Shown: one piece after another, positions 1 to 11,839 of the stretch
Numbering within the stretch: position 1 is the first letter of the stretch
How the letters are laid out: each line of letters opens with the position of its first letter
DNA from: Oreohelix idahoensis
Lineage: Eukaryota; Mollusca; Gastropoda; Stylommatophora; Oreohelicidae
Direction: 5' to 3'
DNA: 64,000 nucleotides
NCBI GenBank assembly: GCA_024509875.1
Contig: JAMPIV010019857.1
Coordinates: 682,001 to 746,000, forward strand
Made by a program: the position numbers and the translations under genes
Notes under the pieces: generated by a model
The model's database searches: none
Told to the model about the DNA's origin: nothing
What the model saw: only the letters and a program-made list of their open reading frames with translations

Positions 1-676
1 GTATCCAAATCTCACAAATCATACAAATCTCTATGTATACAAATCTCACCAGTGTTTTTGCAGTTATTTCAAGACTATTATCTTTTTTTTTCAATTATTG
101 TCCGATGCTCAGGCAAAAGATCCAAATGATAATTTTAAAATTGTGTGCCTGTACATAAATATTAAATACCAAACACAATTTCAGCAATATGAAAATGTAT
201 TAAGAGGTGAGTGGTAAATGAATAACAAATATAGGTCATTTGTAGGCACCTGTAAGAAAGGAGGAATATACCAGACAATAGAAAAGAAAGAGAAATTAAT
301 TTTAGGCACTCAGGAGATTCGTTCAGGTCTTAATTCCATAAGAATTGGAATTGTTGAGGCATGGAAGGGACTGACTACCCCAGGGATTGCATCTTTTTTG
401 GTGCTTATCTGGTCGTATGTCTTAACATGTTCAATTGTCGCAGCTTTGTGATGGCACCTTTGTATGGACCTGGATCTAATCTCCAGAGATTCTCTTACTT
501 CTATTTCTTTTCTGTTGTCCATCGTCCTTCTCCTTTCTTTCTTATGAATGCCTACAACTTATCTACTTTTGTACTGTTTACTACTTCCAGGTTTTGGACA
601 CAAACTATTTACATCTGTGTTTACAAAATGGGTGAATGAATAATGAGAAGTAAATATATTTTCTTCACAATTTAGC
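1..676. other. no gene recognised
   Basis: AT-rich sequence. Short open frames on both strands at 218-639 overlap each other and show no recognisable motif. Later ATG4 exons would be expected on the minus strand downstream of exon 3, but I found no block here with ATG4-like residues, so they probably lie outside the window. Confidence 0.5.
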
Positions 677-985
677 AATTGTTATTGTTATTGTTATTGC
701 TGAACAGAATCAACACCACTGCACTCCGGGCAAACCCATAGGTGCTCAGTCTCCCTCAGTATATGTCAAAGAGTGTGAATGCTAACTGTTCCTGTAGCTC
801 GCTGATTATAAACACGGCAGACGCATCCTCTCATTCATCCATCTCTGCTATCCTTCCGTTGGATGCCAAATTTCAACAGTCTTAATCTTGATGATTCATC
901 TGTTGCAGTGTCATTCTCTAACAGGTGATCATTAATCGTTCTCAGTATCTCTACCTTATTTGGCAAATGATGTTTAAGATACTTT
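677..985 (-). mobile_element. LINE 3' end with RNase H tail, decayed
   Basis: Closely similar to the last part of the element at 1563-2700. On the minus strand it reads through the C-terminal motif LRETEHLWVCPEC and then ends in a short AACAAT repeat, which looks like the 3' tail of a 5'-truncated non-LTR retrotransposon. Stops and frameshifts are present. Confidence 0.7.
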
Positions 986-1206
986 CAGATGCTGTTTAGG
1001 TTACATAAATGATTCTGATGTGTCTGTAGACAAATAAAGGATCATAATGGAATTCCAAACATGTTGTAGCTTTATGAGGTTTTGAAGTTAGTGAAGTCTA
1101 TTAGAAGGCAAGGATTCACAGGATATGTTGACAGCTTTTATTCTGGAATTCAGTCAATAAAAAATGTATTGAATTTTACTTTGGAGGTATGCCATACTAT
1201 AATTAA

Positions 1207-1300
1207 CTTACTTACTTACTTACTTAGTCGTTCCTCTTCTACCGTGAGGTGTAGAGGTTTGGAAGAGAGAGCGCCAGACTATTCTATCAGCTCTATAATT
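1207..1300 (-). mobile_element. LINE family A, 3' tail fragment
   Basis: On the minus strand this matches the 3' terminal 90 bases of the family-A LINE seen at 44884-45294 and 3702-3917, ending in the typical (AAGT)n tail (CTTACTTACTTA on the plus strand). A 5'-truncated insertion. Confidence 0.75.
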
Positions 1301-1562
1301 AACAATAGGATTTATTAAACTTGTTATATATAAACTAACAGTGCTATTTATCCTGGGATGCACATCATCCATAACATCCAGTTACTTGTATATACTCACT
1401 ACTTTTCTTATCACATTTTTGTAACCTAATTTACTCCCATACTGTTTTATTTTGTTTCACTGTTTTTTCCCCCCTTTCATGAGTATTTTTTCCTTCAAAT
1501 TTGAGAATGTGTGTTAGAATAATTATATTTTAATAAAATATATTGCTCATGTGGTTGTTGAT

Positions 1563-2700
1563 TAGAATTGACGCACCTACACTCTGGGCAAACCCATAAG
1601 TGCTCAGTCTCCCTCAGTAAATGTCGAAGGGTGTGAATGCTAATTGTTCCTGTTGCGCGTTGATGCATCCTGTCATATGTCCATCTCTGCTGGTCTTACG
1701 TTTGATGCCAAATTCCAGCAATCTTAGCTTTGATGATTCATCGATTGCAGTGTCATTCTCCAACAGGCAATCATTAATTGTCTTCAGTATCTCTCCCTTA
1801 TCCATATCCAACACACCCACTATAGGTGCTCTTGAAGCTAGTCTATCAGCTCTTTCATTGCCGCGTACCCCTGCATGACCAGGACAGTAGATCCGCACCA
1901 GTTCCTGAAAATCTGAGGCTTCTATGGAGGTTTTCCATTCATGCAGGAGCCATTCACTTTGGACCTTCTGACTGGACCTTCCGAAGCATGATACAATAAC
2001 TGCCCTTGTTAAGTTTAGACAGCCACCTTAAGGCTGCAGTAGCTGCCTCTACTTCCATTCTCATGCTGGGGGTTGTTATCATGTAAGCCCCACTATCTTC
2101 AACCACAGTTCTGCCCTTTACTCTAGCAGAGACGCCCCACTAAGATTTCTCACCATGGATTACAGACCCATCAGTGTACACAATGACATCATCATCCCCA
2201 GCATAATAATTTATCAGCTGATCAATTTCCAGCTCTGCCCTCCCATTGGCCCAAGTTCTGCACTCTCTACCAAGGCTGATGATGGCTTGTTGGTAGTCAG
2301 TCCAGTTCTCACCTGACTTACTCCTCTCTTTTTCCTTGAATATATTTTAAACTGTGGTCACCTGACTAACAGTTGCCTCTGCCTACGCCATCCATGACAT
2401 CCCCCTCTTTATTCTTGCTCCTTTGATGTCAGCTACGTTCTCATGCAGGGGATGCCTGTTGTCTGTGGTTACTCGCATATAAGCTTTTGCCTGGGCCATC
2501 GCGTATCGTCACAATGGGAGTATCTCGCGTACAGCCCAAGACTATGTGCATCCCTTCATTTTGAATGTGTTCCAGTCATTCATATTGTTTTACTGACAGT
2601 GTGAGTATTCCCAGCCCAAATTCAACGACCGCTATGACTGGCTGATGATATAGGAGAAATAGTAATCTTTGCTCCAGAAAATATATACAATTGCCTTTTG
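1563..2700 (-). mobile_element. LINE fragment: RT thumb, RNase H and C-terminus
   Basis: Read on the minus strand with several frameshifts. The RT C-terminal motif IQNEGMHIVLGCTRDTPI lies near 2520-2580, the RNase H signature VIVYTDGS near 2165-2190, GHAGVRGNERADRLA near 1845-1885, and the C-terminal WVCPEC near 1570-1590. These are in the order expected for a LINE with a C-terminal RNase H domain (Jockey/CR1-like). An in-frame stop follows YTDGSVIHGEKS, so it is a dead copy. The endonuclease and catalytic RT core are missing. Confidence 0.8.
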
Positions 2701-2769
2701 AGTAACATGAATTTTTCCCCTTCACTGAACACTCTAACCTTTCTATTTTTTTCATGTGTAATAAATTCT

Positions 2770-2968
2770 CCAGCAACCTGGGAGGATGAAGCTGCCAATC
2801 GCAGCAAGTGGCGATGCTTCCTATGGCACCTCAAAAGATTGGGTGAAAAGAAGCTCACACAACAAGCAGAAGAGAAAAGGAACACCAGGCAAAAAAAAGC
2901 AGCTGAGGGTTATCACCCCAGGGGTGCATACCCATAATCAGTCATGACTGTAGGGACTACTACTACTA
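2770..2968 (+). mobile_element. RTE-like LINE, C-terminal ORF remnant
   Basis: The plus-strand reading TWEDEAANRSKWRC followed by a long Glu/Lys/Arg helix (EEKRNTRQKKAAE) resembles the extreme C-terminus of RTE-type LINE ORF2 proteins, which end with W..(A)xDRxxWR and a basic helix. A short (ACT)n tail follows at 2957-2972. Identification rests on motif resemblance only. Confidence 0.55.
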
Positions 2969-2991
2969 CTAATAAATTCTAGCCATGGAAA

Positions 2992-3075
2992 TTACAACTA
3001 AAACATATACTAATCTGATACAACTAAAACATATACTAATCTGATACAACTAAAACATATACTAATCTGATACAA
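2992..3075. repeat. 26-bp tandem repeat, 3 copies
   Basis: A 26-base unit containing AAAACATATACTAATCTGAT is repeated three times head to tail. No coding sense. Confidence 0.9.
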
Positions 3076-3459
3076 TAATGATTTTTTCTTCTTTTTCTAA
3101 ATAAAGTGAAAGTTTATTCAATTTCTAACAAAATGATATATAACAAAAGCACAAATACAGCATGCAAGAAGCAATAAGTACAGCATCTGCATGTACATCT
3201 TCATGTGTGGGAAACCAGAAAAATAAGTTTTAAAAAAAAGGCCAAGTCTGTGGAGGATTAAAAAAATACACAAGTAAAAAATACAGACAGCAACTCATGG
3301 GACTAAAATCAACTCCACATGCTCTTAAATAAAGAAACGGCATGTTCTTTAAAAAAGAATTATAAAAAAAAAAGACAAAAAAGGATGTTTACTGCATTAA
3401 GCTACCACTTGTTTTAGAATGAGAAATAAAACTGCAGATTAACAATGCTTATAACAAAC

Positions 3460-3645
3460 CTCTGCCTAGAAAGTGGGTTACCAGGCATTGGGCAATGAGC
3501 ATCTGACCACTGCGCAACATGCATCCCCAGCCACAGTCTGTGTTCAGCTTAGTTCCCGGTATGGGGTAGAAGTTGCTGCGATATGTCAACCAGATACGGC
3601 TAGCAAAATCTTTAAGGAACTGGTCCTCTTGTTCTGTGCTGGGAT
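3460..3645 (-). CDS. ATG4: ATG4 cysteine protease, exon 3 (catalytic Cys exon)
   Basis: Encodes part of the peptidase C54 domain of ATG4, the cytosolic protease that processes ATG8/LC3 and later removes it from lipid during autophagy. The exon reads [16 protein letters not shown] and then [14 protein letters not shown], the family signature; by analogy with ATG4 structures the nucleophile is the Cys of WGCMLR (about residue 396 of this predicted protein). The acceptor is a pyrimidine-rich tract ending CTTAG just above 3645. The donor is GTTTGT starting at 3459. The exon is 186 nt and both junctions are phase 1, matching exon 2 and known ATG4C/D structure (…HFLGR|). The catalytic Asp and His would lie on exons outside the window. 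A family-A LINE ends about 55 bp upstream of this acceptor. Confidence 0.93.
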
Positions 3646-3701
3646 CTAAGTACAGAAATATGGGTCGTGTAACAACCATCTACCACCGTCTCTCTATTTT
3701 C

Positions 3702-3917
3702 TTACTTATTTAGTCATTCCTCGTCTACCCTGGGGTGTAGAGGTTTGCCAGAGAGAGCATCATACTATCCTATCAGCTGTTTTCCTCCTGGCCTGGTTCC
3801 AATCTAGTCCTCAGTCTTTCCGATTGTCTAATGTTGTCCTCCCAGTGGACTCTGGGTCGTCCTGGAGGTCTGGATCCCTAGCTCTTAGTTTTCCATTCTT
3901 GTAGTGGTAGCTGTCGT
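3702..3917 (-). mobile_element. LINE family A, 3' end
   Basis: On the minus strand it reads the C-terminal part of family-A ORF2 (PPGRPRVHWEDNIRQ…) and ends in the (AAGT)n-type tail near 3702. It sits inside ATG4 intron 2, just upstream of exon 3. Confidence 0.8.
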
Positions 3918-4094
3918 ATCAAATAGGTTTAAAGTTATTTATGGTATCATCTGAGTAGAGTGGATGGTGATAAGTACGTGAGAAAAAGGTGTGAGAAATA
4001 GATTTCACGGGTGAATAGCTTAAGGAGAAGATATGTCTCTGGAATGTGTAAGTTTCTCTAGTCCAGCCTATCTATACCAACGGGCTGATCACCC

Positions 4095-4285
4095 GTTTGC
4101 CAGTCACTTCGATTACGGAAACAACAGCAGATGGATTGATTTGCCGTTGCCCTAAAGACGCCAATAGGCGTGATGGGAAACAATGGCAAAGAAAACCTAT
4201 CTGCTGTTGCCCTAAGACGCCACTAGGCGTAATGGCCACTGACTGCTTTGACGGTCGGTGGCTAAGGACGGAAGAAGAAGAAGCC
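4095..4285 (+). mobile_element. LINE family B, 3' terminal unit, about 2 copies
   Basis: Contains two degenerate copies of the 3' terminal segment that forms the 86-bp array at 32089-33035 (reverse complement): GCCCTAAGACGCCACTAGGCG… and then a GAAGAAGAAG tail at 4270-4284. It shows that this LINE family often carries duplicated 3' units. Confidence 0.7.
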
Positions 4286-6625
4286 TATCTATACGATTAT
4301 AATTTAGTACAAGACAATCTTTCCTTCCTCATATATGTAAATATAAGTTTAACTACACACACACACACACAGCTATGTGACAACAAGACACACAAACGTG
4401 AAAAAACTATGGTTAATTGGGTATGGGTCTGACCAACACACAAAGTTAAGTTCTTTTTGTTGTTTATTTTCATTAAACTTGACAACACCAAATATCTAAA
4501 GACAAATCAAATAAAATCAGATTTACATACATAGGAAATAACTGAATAAATGTGCCCTCCCCCTCATGAGAAAAGAACCAAAAAGTTAATAACCCAAAGG
4601 TCAAAGTTTAGCACTATGTTACAGAATGGACAGTAAAGAACAAGTTCTTACTATATGCTACCCAGTAAAGTAAACAATTTTAAGCAAAATCAAGGATGGT
4701 ACAGTTTCTGTAACAAAGAAAAAAATATTCACTCTCTCTGTCATAAGTGGCCACTCAATCACTCCTTACCTACTCTGGGTGATATCCCTTGAAAATACAA
4801 TTATCCTGAATATAAAATTGCCAGTGTTTTTATCTTCCAACTTGGCCCCAGTCCATGCTCTAATAAATAATATTAATAGGGTGGACGCCTAATTTGGTAG
4901 TTTATTCCTGGATGGACAAATGTCACTTCGAATAGTTAGTGTAGAAACCGAGATCTTGGGTTCACAGAAACAACAGAGGAAAATAATTCCATTACTGGGA
5001 AACATATGGTTGCTAAAACTGTTACAATTGATAAATGATGGTAATCCTATCGGCTGGCTATTATGGTGAGTGCTGATTCTGAAACAGCGTAACTCTTCTG
5101 GATAAAATCCACTTGGATACGACTGTGAAAAGTCGGGAGTAATGTTATTTGTTTTACACCCCAGTGGGCTGAAAAAATTGAACAAATATTTCTGGGTTTT
5201 ATAAGTCCAGTTAAATTTACCAGTTAAATGTTTATTTGTCTCTTTGGCCAATCCTGTTCACAAATGAACTTGGGGACGCACCAGCCAAGAAAAAGACAAC
5301 ATTCACCAATCAGTAAATGAAGAAAAAGAAGACCGCTGGACGTCCTTTGATCAGGTCTGCGAGAAATAAACAAAACATTTTATGGAAAAATGCTACTATT
5401 ATATATCTACATATATGCACAAGGACAAGGACAAGACGATCTCTTTTCCACTCTGTCAGTCCTGATTAAAGTTAAAAGGCACACAGTGTTTTTAGCCTAT
5501 CCTATCGCGCATCTCTTTTCGCCTGCCCTGCAATTTCAGGTCGGATGAAGGTATGCAACCCTCCCCAGCCCCTTACGCGCGCTGTAACGATTAGCGTACA
5601 ATGTCAATTATTATTTAATTATCCATACGTGCACTTACATAAATATCGCCTGTCGTTAATAGCTATTAAATTGTCGGCGTCTGTTGGTCATCGTATGATA
5701 TACATAATAGTCACTTACTATAAATACACAAAATGAAATATAACGTGAATTCTATTCTGTCACTACCAGTTGCGCCTAGCATATACTCAGTAAACTAAAA
5801 CGTCTCTTCTTGTGTGAGAAAGCGGGTGGTAAAATGAACATTAAACTGAACCTCTGGTATAAAATAGCTACGTGTTATTTTTATTTCACTGCTCTCAACA
5901 ACTAGAACTCTAAGTGAATTATAATGGTTAAAGCTTTAACACTTAAGCACTAATTTCTATTACCAGAAAATCCTCATGAAAAGATCCCCACGAATGCTAT
6001 TAACACATTTAGCGAAATGATTCTAGCTACTGCGTGCTTAGACTATTCTAAAAATTCTGAGTGACGACTGATATCTGGTTTAGGAAGACACAGTTTATAT
6101 ATCATCTTGATTGTATGATTGATAGATGATGCTACTTTTCACGTTACCATGTGTATCGAGAGAATCAGGAACCTAAGTTCCCCAGATAAAAGGCTTCCAC
6201 GGTCGCTCTGTCGTGCGTTGCTAATCGACATCAGAGACTTAAAACCGTGTAACAGGGTTCTCTGAGATTTTCCCCGCTTCTGAAGATCAAAGAGTTAACT
6301 CCCCTCTGTGTACGAACTTCAAAAAGGTCCGGTGTTTTTCATGTGCTGTCTGTCCGGTATCCGATGATTGACAGATCAGCTCACGTGAGAAACTTGATAA
6401 ACAAACCTGATTCGCTCCCTGTTATGACTGGCAGGTCGCAAAAGTTGGTAAACAAATTTGTTTGTTTATGTTCAAGGAAAAGAGGCGTGGATGAAAATTA
6501 AGCTTGTGTGAGTAAGACAGGCAGAAAAATGCATGGTTTTGCTAGCAAATCATAGTGCGCTAACAGGATCACAAAGGCTGTCAGATTACTGTAGGCTATA
6601 TTTCCATTATACGTCACAGTAGCCT
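4286..6625. other. ATG4 intron 2, no gene recognised
   Basis: AT-rich intronic sequence with a short (AC)n run at 4352-4370. A 120-codon minus-strand open frame at 4889-5251 has no recognisable domain and no supporting context. A perfect 10-bp E-box palindrome CTCACGTGAG lies at 6380-6389. Confidence 0.6.
6380..6389. promoter_or_regulatory. E-box palindrome CTCACGTGAG (MiT/TFE-type)
   Basis: TCACGTGA is the core bound by MiT/TFE factors (TFEB, MITF), which control autophagy-lysosome genes in animals. It lies in ATG4 intron 2. The sequence match is exact; any role is inferred, and an 8-mer can arise by chance. Confidence 0.25.
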
Positions 6626-8407
6626 ATCTTCTCCCATTCTGCAGACATGGCAAAACTATCGTAGTTGGGACTGTTTTACTTGGGTCTGCAGGGGCTGGGT
6701 TTTGAGGCCTTGCAGTATTGTCTGGTTGTGGACCATGTCTCTTCTTGTTACTTCAACCCCCTTCCTCAGATACCTCATTTCTGAGGTTTGGAGCTGGCTT
6801 TTGTGGGTTGTGGTCATAGTCATTGCCCATGACTCGCATCCATAGATCAAGACTAGAGCATAGTTGGAGCATTATACAGCCATCTTCATCTTCGTGCTAA
6901 ATTTCTTAATCCTCAATTTAAGGCTTGAAAAAGTCTTCCAGCTGCTGCTCTTCAGGTAGCCAACTCTTCTTTGATGCCTCCCTTCAAGTCTATGACAGAT
7001 CACATGATTTCTGCAAGTCTTGTAGAAGCTCAGTATAGCATAGATCTTTGCCAATATATTATTGGAATATTTTTCTTTGCCAAGCAGTCCCAAAATTTGC
7101 TCCAGGAGACCTTGTCAAACGCCTTCTCCAGGTCTAAGATACAAAGATGCATCTCACCCTTAAACTCAAGGGCCTTTTCACTCATCTGTCTGAGTGTGAA
7201 GATAAGGTCTTGAGTACTTTGGTTTTCTCGGAAGCCACACTGAACCTCACCCATTTGTGGCTCAGCTGGGTGTCTGGATCTCTGCTCCAGGATTCTAGAA
7301 TAAATTTTACCAGGGATACTGAGAAGAGATATGCCTCTATGATTTCCACATTGTTGGTTGTCACCCTTTTTTAAATATGTGTGTTACGGTGGCAATCTCC
7401 CAATCCTTTGGTATGGCGTTGTGGCACCAGGCTGCATGAAGGATTCTCAGGAGTAACAAGTTGCCTGCTGCTCCCATGTACTTTACCATTTCTGATGTTA
7501 TACCGTCATGTCCTGCTGCTGTGCCCACCTTGATGTTCTCAAGTCCTGCCTTCAGTTCTTCAATCTGGATGCCATCTTTGTTTTCCTCTTCTGTGATGGT
7601 GCTTATCATTTCTGAGGCTTGACCTTGCTCACCACCAAGGAGCTCTGAGAAATATACTTTCCATTATTTCTTTTGAGGAAGGAAGCAACGTGTCTTGTTT
7701 GTCCTTTATGAATTTAAGAGGGCACTGTTATTCCTTCCTCATGTTCTTTAGGGTCTTGTAGAATAATTTATGGTTTTCTTGAGCATCTTTTTCTAGCTTT
7801 TCTCCAAATTCTTCCAAGGATTTCTGTTTTGCTGCTAGCATCTTATTCTTTGCTTATGGTCTCCAACAGCTGACGCTCAGCGACAGTGGATTAAAGTCAA
7901 GACTATTCTTGGCTTCTGTTCTGAGTATCACATATTCTCTACATTTCTCTGTTTTTCCTGCTGTGTTATTAGCTTCTAAGTATTGCTTCCATGCTTTTTT
8001 CTTTTCTCTTATTTTCTGTTTGACTTCTGTCCAACAAGGTGTCCTCTTTCCCTTCTTCCCAAGTCGGACTTCACCACATGCTGCTGCTGCAGCTGCTTTT
8101 ATGATGTCCTTGAATTTTAGCCAGAGGGTTTCCAGGTCATCAGGTCGTTGTCCTTCTGTGTTTCTCACTGCTGTAGCAATAAGCCTCTGATACCTGGTCT
8201 TAACTTCTGGCTCTCTTAGCTTGTAGGTCTTAATGTTCATCTCCCCTGCACAATTAGTTAGTTTCTTGCATGATGGGTGGGCAATGCCTAGGCCAAGCAA
8301 CTCTTTCAGTTGTTCTTTTAATTGTCAGCAGGTAGTGATCACTGCCAATCTCTGGCCTTCTCTAGACTCTAGCATCCCATACATGAATGAGCTCTTGCTA
8401 ACTAGTT
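6626..8407 (-). mobile_element. LINE family A, main copy: linker, RT and C-terminus
   Basis: Degraded non-LTR retrotransposon ORF2, RTE-like. On the minus strand, in order: the post-endonuclease linker (about 8300-7855), RT with GTAAGHDGITSEMVKYMG (about 7600-7480), CGFRENQSTQDLIFTLRQ and LDLEKAFDKVSW (about 7250-7100), and the C-terminal MIYGCESWAMT…EMRYLRK motif (about 6850-6720). Frameshifts break it into at least five frames. It is truncated at 6626, inside the C-terminal region retained by the copies at 11309-11830 and 44884-45294. Its 5' part continues at 11028-11308 and 11840-12205, because hAT and LINE insertions split it. Confidence 0.85.
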
Positions 8408-11027
8408 CAGAGGTTTTCAAACTTTTTTGGTCCGCGGCTCCCTTTACCTGTGCATAAATCACCGCAGCTCCTCTCTATACTATATATTATATATAAGCAA
8501 TTGTACCCAAAAAGATATTAATGACTTCTGAATGTGCATATTTTACATCTGATCCCAATTGTGGGGGGTAAATAAGTTAAGTTTCGGACACAAAATAAAT
8601 AAGACTGTATTTATTTTGTAAATGAAAAACTAAATTAATTTAATCAACTTACAATTTTATGACACCTTATACTAGTCACAAAGTCAATGAGAAAGATGAG
8701 CTTGCTTCTTCATCATCAGTTCTTCAAATCTGGGCACAAATTTGGAAATTGCGATTCGAATCTCCTTCTCGACGTTCAATCGCGATCTGTATTTTGTTTT
8801 GATGGCGGCCAATGCAGAAAACCCTGTCTCACACAAGTAGGATGTTGCAAATGGAATCAAAACTCGTAGGGCCTTGCCGCCTACTTCTGTATATTCCTGG
8901 TTCACCAAGCTCCAAAACTCTGGTAGTGATGACGAGTCGAACTTTGATTTCAGTGTGGAGTCCGATGAAATATCAATAAGCTGCTCTTGCTCTCTAGTAG
9001 TAAGTGTAGATGGGAGTTCTGTACTGAAGGGATTTTTGATCCAGGTGTGTTGGTCAGTCTCGTCTGAAAAGTACTTGCCAAAGTAAACATTGAGCTGTGT
9101 TAAGTGGTCAACAAACACAGCCTTCAGTTCTTCACTCAGCTCCAAGTCATTGTCTTCTAAACAGGTGTGCAGAGAAGGAAAGCAGTAATTTACGTCTTTC
9201 TTGTCTAACTTTTCCTTCCACAATAGCAATTTTTTTCTGAAGGCTGAAATTCTATCTGACAGCTGCAGAGTATGGGTCTCAGTACCCTGAAGGGACACAT
9301 TTAAAGTATTCAGTTTTTCGAAGACATCACAAAGGTATGCTAGCTTCAAAACAAAGTCGTTGTCCACGAACTTTTCAGAACTAGAATGTTTTTCTTCGAC
9401 AAGATAACAATAAAGCTCATTCCTGAGTTCATACACCCTCTTGATGACATTTCCGTGTGAAAGCCAGCGAGAGTTGCAATAATAAAATAGCGAAGTGTGT
9501 TCAGCTTCCATGTAGATGCACATTTGCTCGAAACACCTGCACTTTAGTGGCCGCGTTTTAATGAAATTTACTACTTCGATTACTGATTGAAGGACTTCAT
9601 TAAGGGCAGGGCTGATGTCTTTGGATGCCAGTGCTTCCCTGTGAATGATGCAATGAGTCCAGACACAGAAAGGAGCTTTCTTCCGAATCAAGGCTTGCAG
9701 TCCGCCATAGCAGCCAGCCATTGAACGACCTCCATCAGTGCACACACCTACACATTTCTCCCAGTTAATGTTTTCTTCCATAAAAGAATCCAGTATTTCA
9801 AAGAGGTCTGCTGCTTTTGTTCCAGATTTGATGCTTTTGCAGAAAAGAAGATCCTCAAAGAACTTATTGTCATCTATAAATCGCACATAACAGATTAGAT
9901 ACGCATCATTGTGCATATCTGTAGCTTCATCTAGCTGAATAGCGAAATCACATTTGAGTTTTTCAATCAACTGGTCATTAACATCGTCAGCCATCTCAAT
10001 TATTTGACGACTAATAGTGCTATCTGACAAAGGCACACTCAGCAATTGCTTGGCGGCAGACTCACCTATCATAGTAGACACCATGTCCACAGCAGCAGGT
10101 AAGATAAGGTCTTACGCAATGGTGTGGGGTTTCTTGCTCTTTGCTACATGGTAAGCAACTTTGTAAGATGAAAGAAAAGCCTTTGAAGGAATCGTAGTTT
10201 GTTTAGTGAACGTTGCTTTTTGTTCTGTCATTTCTTTTAACTTGCGAGAAAAGTACTCAAATGGTCGGTTCACCAAACTGCCATGAACTGATTCCAAATG
10301 TCGTCTCATTTTATTGGGAAGCATACTTTCACTGGCCAGAACTTTAAAACAAATGACACACTGTTGGCGTTCTTCATTTCCCACAGTAGTGCATGTAAAC
10401 CCGTAATACTTCCGATGTTTTCGTCTCCGTTCGTCTTTAGAACTGCACGACGCCTCAGAAATATCTCGTTTTGCACACTTAATTAAAAATTTATCCATAC
10501 TGTCTGAAAAACAGAGACAATTACACAACACAATTTAAAATAAACTGCATTGGACAAAACTATGTCCAAACTACAAAACAGCAAGACCAGACTGATTTTA
10601 ATTATTGTGACATGTGGTACGACTCGACTGCCATCTACCAAAACAGTAGTAATAACAAGCCAGCCTGCTAGAGGTCACTAGCGCACAGCTCATAAACAGT
10701 CGGCTTGGACGATCGCTGTTGGGTCATTTCATCTCTTAACACCAGCATCCGCCATGATGACATCAGAGTTAGTGATCAGCTGTTCGTAACATAGACCTGC
10801 TCTGGAGTTTTATGGTGCATTTGTCAATAACTTCTAGTACCTAATGACATGTATTGGTACATGTAATAATACCTCGGCGCAAACATGTCGTCCTACGAAG
10901 ATCTATATTTATTGATGGACCTTGGCTCATAATATCGAGCCCAACACTTTTCCCAAGCCACCGCGACGCCCTTAGCCGAGGGCCGCGACGCCCCTGGGAG
11001 CAGCGACGAACAGTTTGAAAACCTCTG
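8408..11027 (-). mobile_element. hAT DNA transposon, full length with TIRs
   Basis: Starts CAGAGGTTTTCAAACT at 8408 and ends with the exact reverse complement AGTTTGAAAACCTCTG at 11027, giving 16-bp terminal inverted repeats of Charlie-like hAT type. The flanks AACTAGTT and GCATAGTT share 5 of 8 bases, compatible with a worn 8-bp target duplication. It carries one transposase ORF on the minus strand with a single in-frame stop. It lies inside the family-A LINE, whose ORF resumes on either side. Confidence 0.88.
8684..10498 (-). pseudogene. hAT transposase (ZBED5/SCAND3-like), one premature stop
   Basis: Starting at ATG 10498, 128 codons run to a TAA at 10112-10114, then the same frame stays open to 8684 (about 604 codons in all). 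The N-terminal part has a BED zinc finger (Cys47, Cys50, His67, His72). After the stop come an RNase H-like core with LDEATD and VCTDGG aspartates and THCIIHREAL, and a C-terminal hAT dimerisation domain (PFATSYLCETGFSAL, then KTKYRSRLNVEKEIRIAIS). The protein would cut and paste the element via its TIRs. Apart from the one stop, no frame break is seen, so decay looks recent. The ATG at 10531 is upstream but less family-like. Confidence 0.88.
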
Positions 11028-11308
11028 GCATAGTTGATGACTGATTTCTCATTTGTGGTTCATATCTAGTGTATGTATGTATGTGCTTATGGGGGAACTT
11101 TGTATTTGTAGTGACAAGGTTTTGCTCAGTGCAGAATCTAAAGAGTCGCTTTCCATTGTCATTTAGTGTATACTTTCCATTAACTCCACCCCTTCTAGCA
11201 CGGTCATTTCCAACTCTGGAATTGAAATCTGCAACGAAGATAATTTCATCCAGGCAGTCGTCCACTGTCTTTTGAAGCAGCTCAAAGAATTCTTCTTCGA
11301 CCTCTGCT
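11028..11308 (-). mobile_element. LINE family A, main copy: endonuclease part
   Basis: Minus-strand reading AAEVEEEFFELLQKTV…EIIFVADFNSRVGND is the middle of an APE-type endonuclease; the DFN motif holds catalytic residues. It continues the LINE at 11840-12205 (5' side) and 6626-8407 (3' side), and is cut off from them by the nested insertions. Confidence 0.82.
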
Positions 11309-11830
11309 GCTATCACGAGAAGAAAGAAGACATCAGATTAAGCTGGGAGAACAGGTCCTGGAGCAGGTCGACCACTTTAAATACCTCGGAGCTATTATAG
11401 ACCGAAAGGGAGGCATCAAAGAAGAGTTGGCCACTCGAAAAGCAGCAGCTGGGAGACTTTTTCAGGCCATAAATCGAGGATTCCTCAGCAAGAGAGAGGT
11501 TGGTAAGAAAACGAAGATGGCTGTATACCGCTCCACCTATGTCCCAGTCTTGACATATGGATGTGAGTCATGGGCAATGACTACAACCCATAAAAGCCAG
11601 ATCCAAACCTCAGAAATGAGGTATCTGAGGAAGGTGGTTGAAGTAACAAGAAGAGACATGGTACGCAACCAGACGATACGTCAAGGCCTTAAATCCTACC
11701 CCCTGCAGACCCAAGTAGAACAGTCCCAATTAAGATGGTTTGGCCATGTCTGCAGAATGGGAGAAGATCGGATACCACGACAAGCATGGGAAACAAAGAG
11801 CCAAGGATCCACTAAGTAAGTAAGTAAGTA
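11309..11830 (+). mobile_element. LINE family A, 5'-truncated insertion with 9-bp TSD
   Basis: A second family-A copy in the opposite orientation, inserted inside the endonuclease region of the main copy. It is flanked by a perfect direct repeat ACCTCTGCT (11300-11308 and 11831-11839) and ends in AAGTAAGTAAGTA. Its frame at 11427-11819 (131 codons) encodes the RT C-terminus: TYGCESWAMTTTHKSQ, EMRYLRKVVEVTRRDMVRNQ and LRWFGHVCRMGEDR. It lacks the RT catalytic core, so it is a dead-on-arrival copy. Confidence 0.88.
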
Positions 11831-11839
11831 ACCTCTGCT

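Noticed and set aside
3646..3679. ATG at 3679 as the start of the ATG4 protein
   Set aside because: The intron acceptor TTAG at 3646-3649 gives phase 1 and joins exons 2 and 1, which carry the conserved upstream ATG4 segment; the ATG lies in the intron.
4889..5251. 120-codon minus-strand frame in ATG4 intron 2
   Set aside because: No recognisable motif, no splice or repeat context, length possible by chance.
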